A model generated the notes under the pieces. That model ran no database searches and was not told the DNA's origin. It saw nothing but the letters and a program-made list of their open reading frames with translations. A stretch of DNA of 64,000 bases from Pseudomonas oryzihabitans. Its GTDB lineage: Bacteria; Pseudomonadota; Gammaproteobacteria; Pseudomonadales; Pseudomonadaceae. The stretch spans positions 284,593 to 348,592 of the forward strand of contig NZ_VDND01000005.1 of the NCBI RefSeq assembly GCF_007665395.1, written 5' to 3'. Shown here piece by piece: positions 63,946 to 64,000 of this stretch. Every line of letters begins with the position of its first letter. Position 1 is the first letter of the stretch. The position numbers and the translations under genes were made by a program.

Positions 63946-64000
63946 CTCAGTAGGTTGTTCATCCGGGGCGTTCCCGGAATTCTGGAAGCGCGACCAACAC

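Overview
The window is GC-rich bacterial DNA with gene content typical of Pseudomonas: a betI-betB-betA choline operon, an ohr/ohrR pair, a TyrR-like enhancer-binding protein beside a gcvHPT set, poxB, topB, and a gmd/rmd D-rhamnose cluster with an ABC O-polysaccharide exporter. The mix is compatible with the P. oryzihabitans/psychrotolerans type, but the species is an inference. All calls come from reading the sequence; no database search was run.

Positions 1-11937 form a surface-polysaccharide locus. A leftward GH5 glycosidase (cut by the window edge) is followed by wzm-wzt (ABC export), an FkbM methyltransferase fused to a long coiled coil, a tandem two-domain GT4 glycosyltransferase, gmd-rmd (GDP-mannose to GDP-D-rhamnose), and two more GT4 enzymes. 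This resembles the P. aeruginosa common (A-band, D-rhamnan) antigen locus, with a WbdD-like capping and length-control module added.

Positions 11938-32276 look like a protein secretion and glycosylation island. They hold an unknown 296-residue protein, a cysteine-free RTX-like/DUF4214 secreted protein with its own strong terminator, three very large multidomain GT2 glycosyltransferases, a methyltransferase fused to a P-loop domain, a complete type I secretion system (ABC, HlyD, TolC), and two convergent paralogous trypsin-like proteases that each end in two DUF4214 modules. About 5.5 kb in the middle (roughly 19050-24600) is markedly AT-rich. Its edges fall inside two otherwise GC-rich genes, which suggests a cassette exchanged by recombination. 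This island is the best candidate here for an undescribed system: a type I-secreted, possibly glycosylated, surface-layer-like protein with dedicated proteases.

Positions 32400-45279 are mostly ordinary accessory genome: tRNA-Thr(UGU), a lipoprotein, betA-betB-betI with two perfect palindromic operators, an HxlR/luciferase-like pair, a cluster of palindromic repeats, a nitroreductase, an MRJP/SMP-30-like protein, a quinone oxidoreductase with a divergent LysR regulator, an esterase, and ohr/ohrR.

Positions 45366-64000 contain a GcsR-like sigma-54 activator, a periplasmic binding protein/GGDEF/periplasmic binding protein operon, the zinc-free L36 paralogue, poxB, a yjfL-yjfM-yjfC-like operon, gcvH-gcvP-gcvT behind a perfect sigma-54 promoter, a GST and a divergent LysR gene with a parS-like site between them, a small protein, topB behind a LexA-like box, and a broken-looking DUF559 fragment at the right edge.
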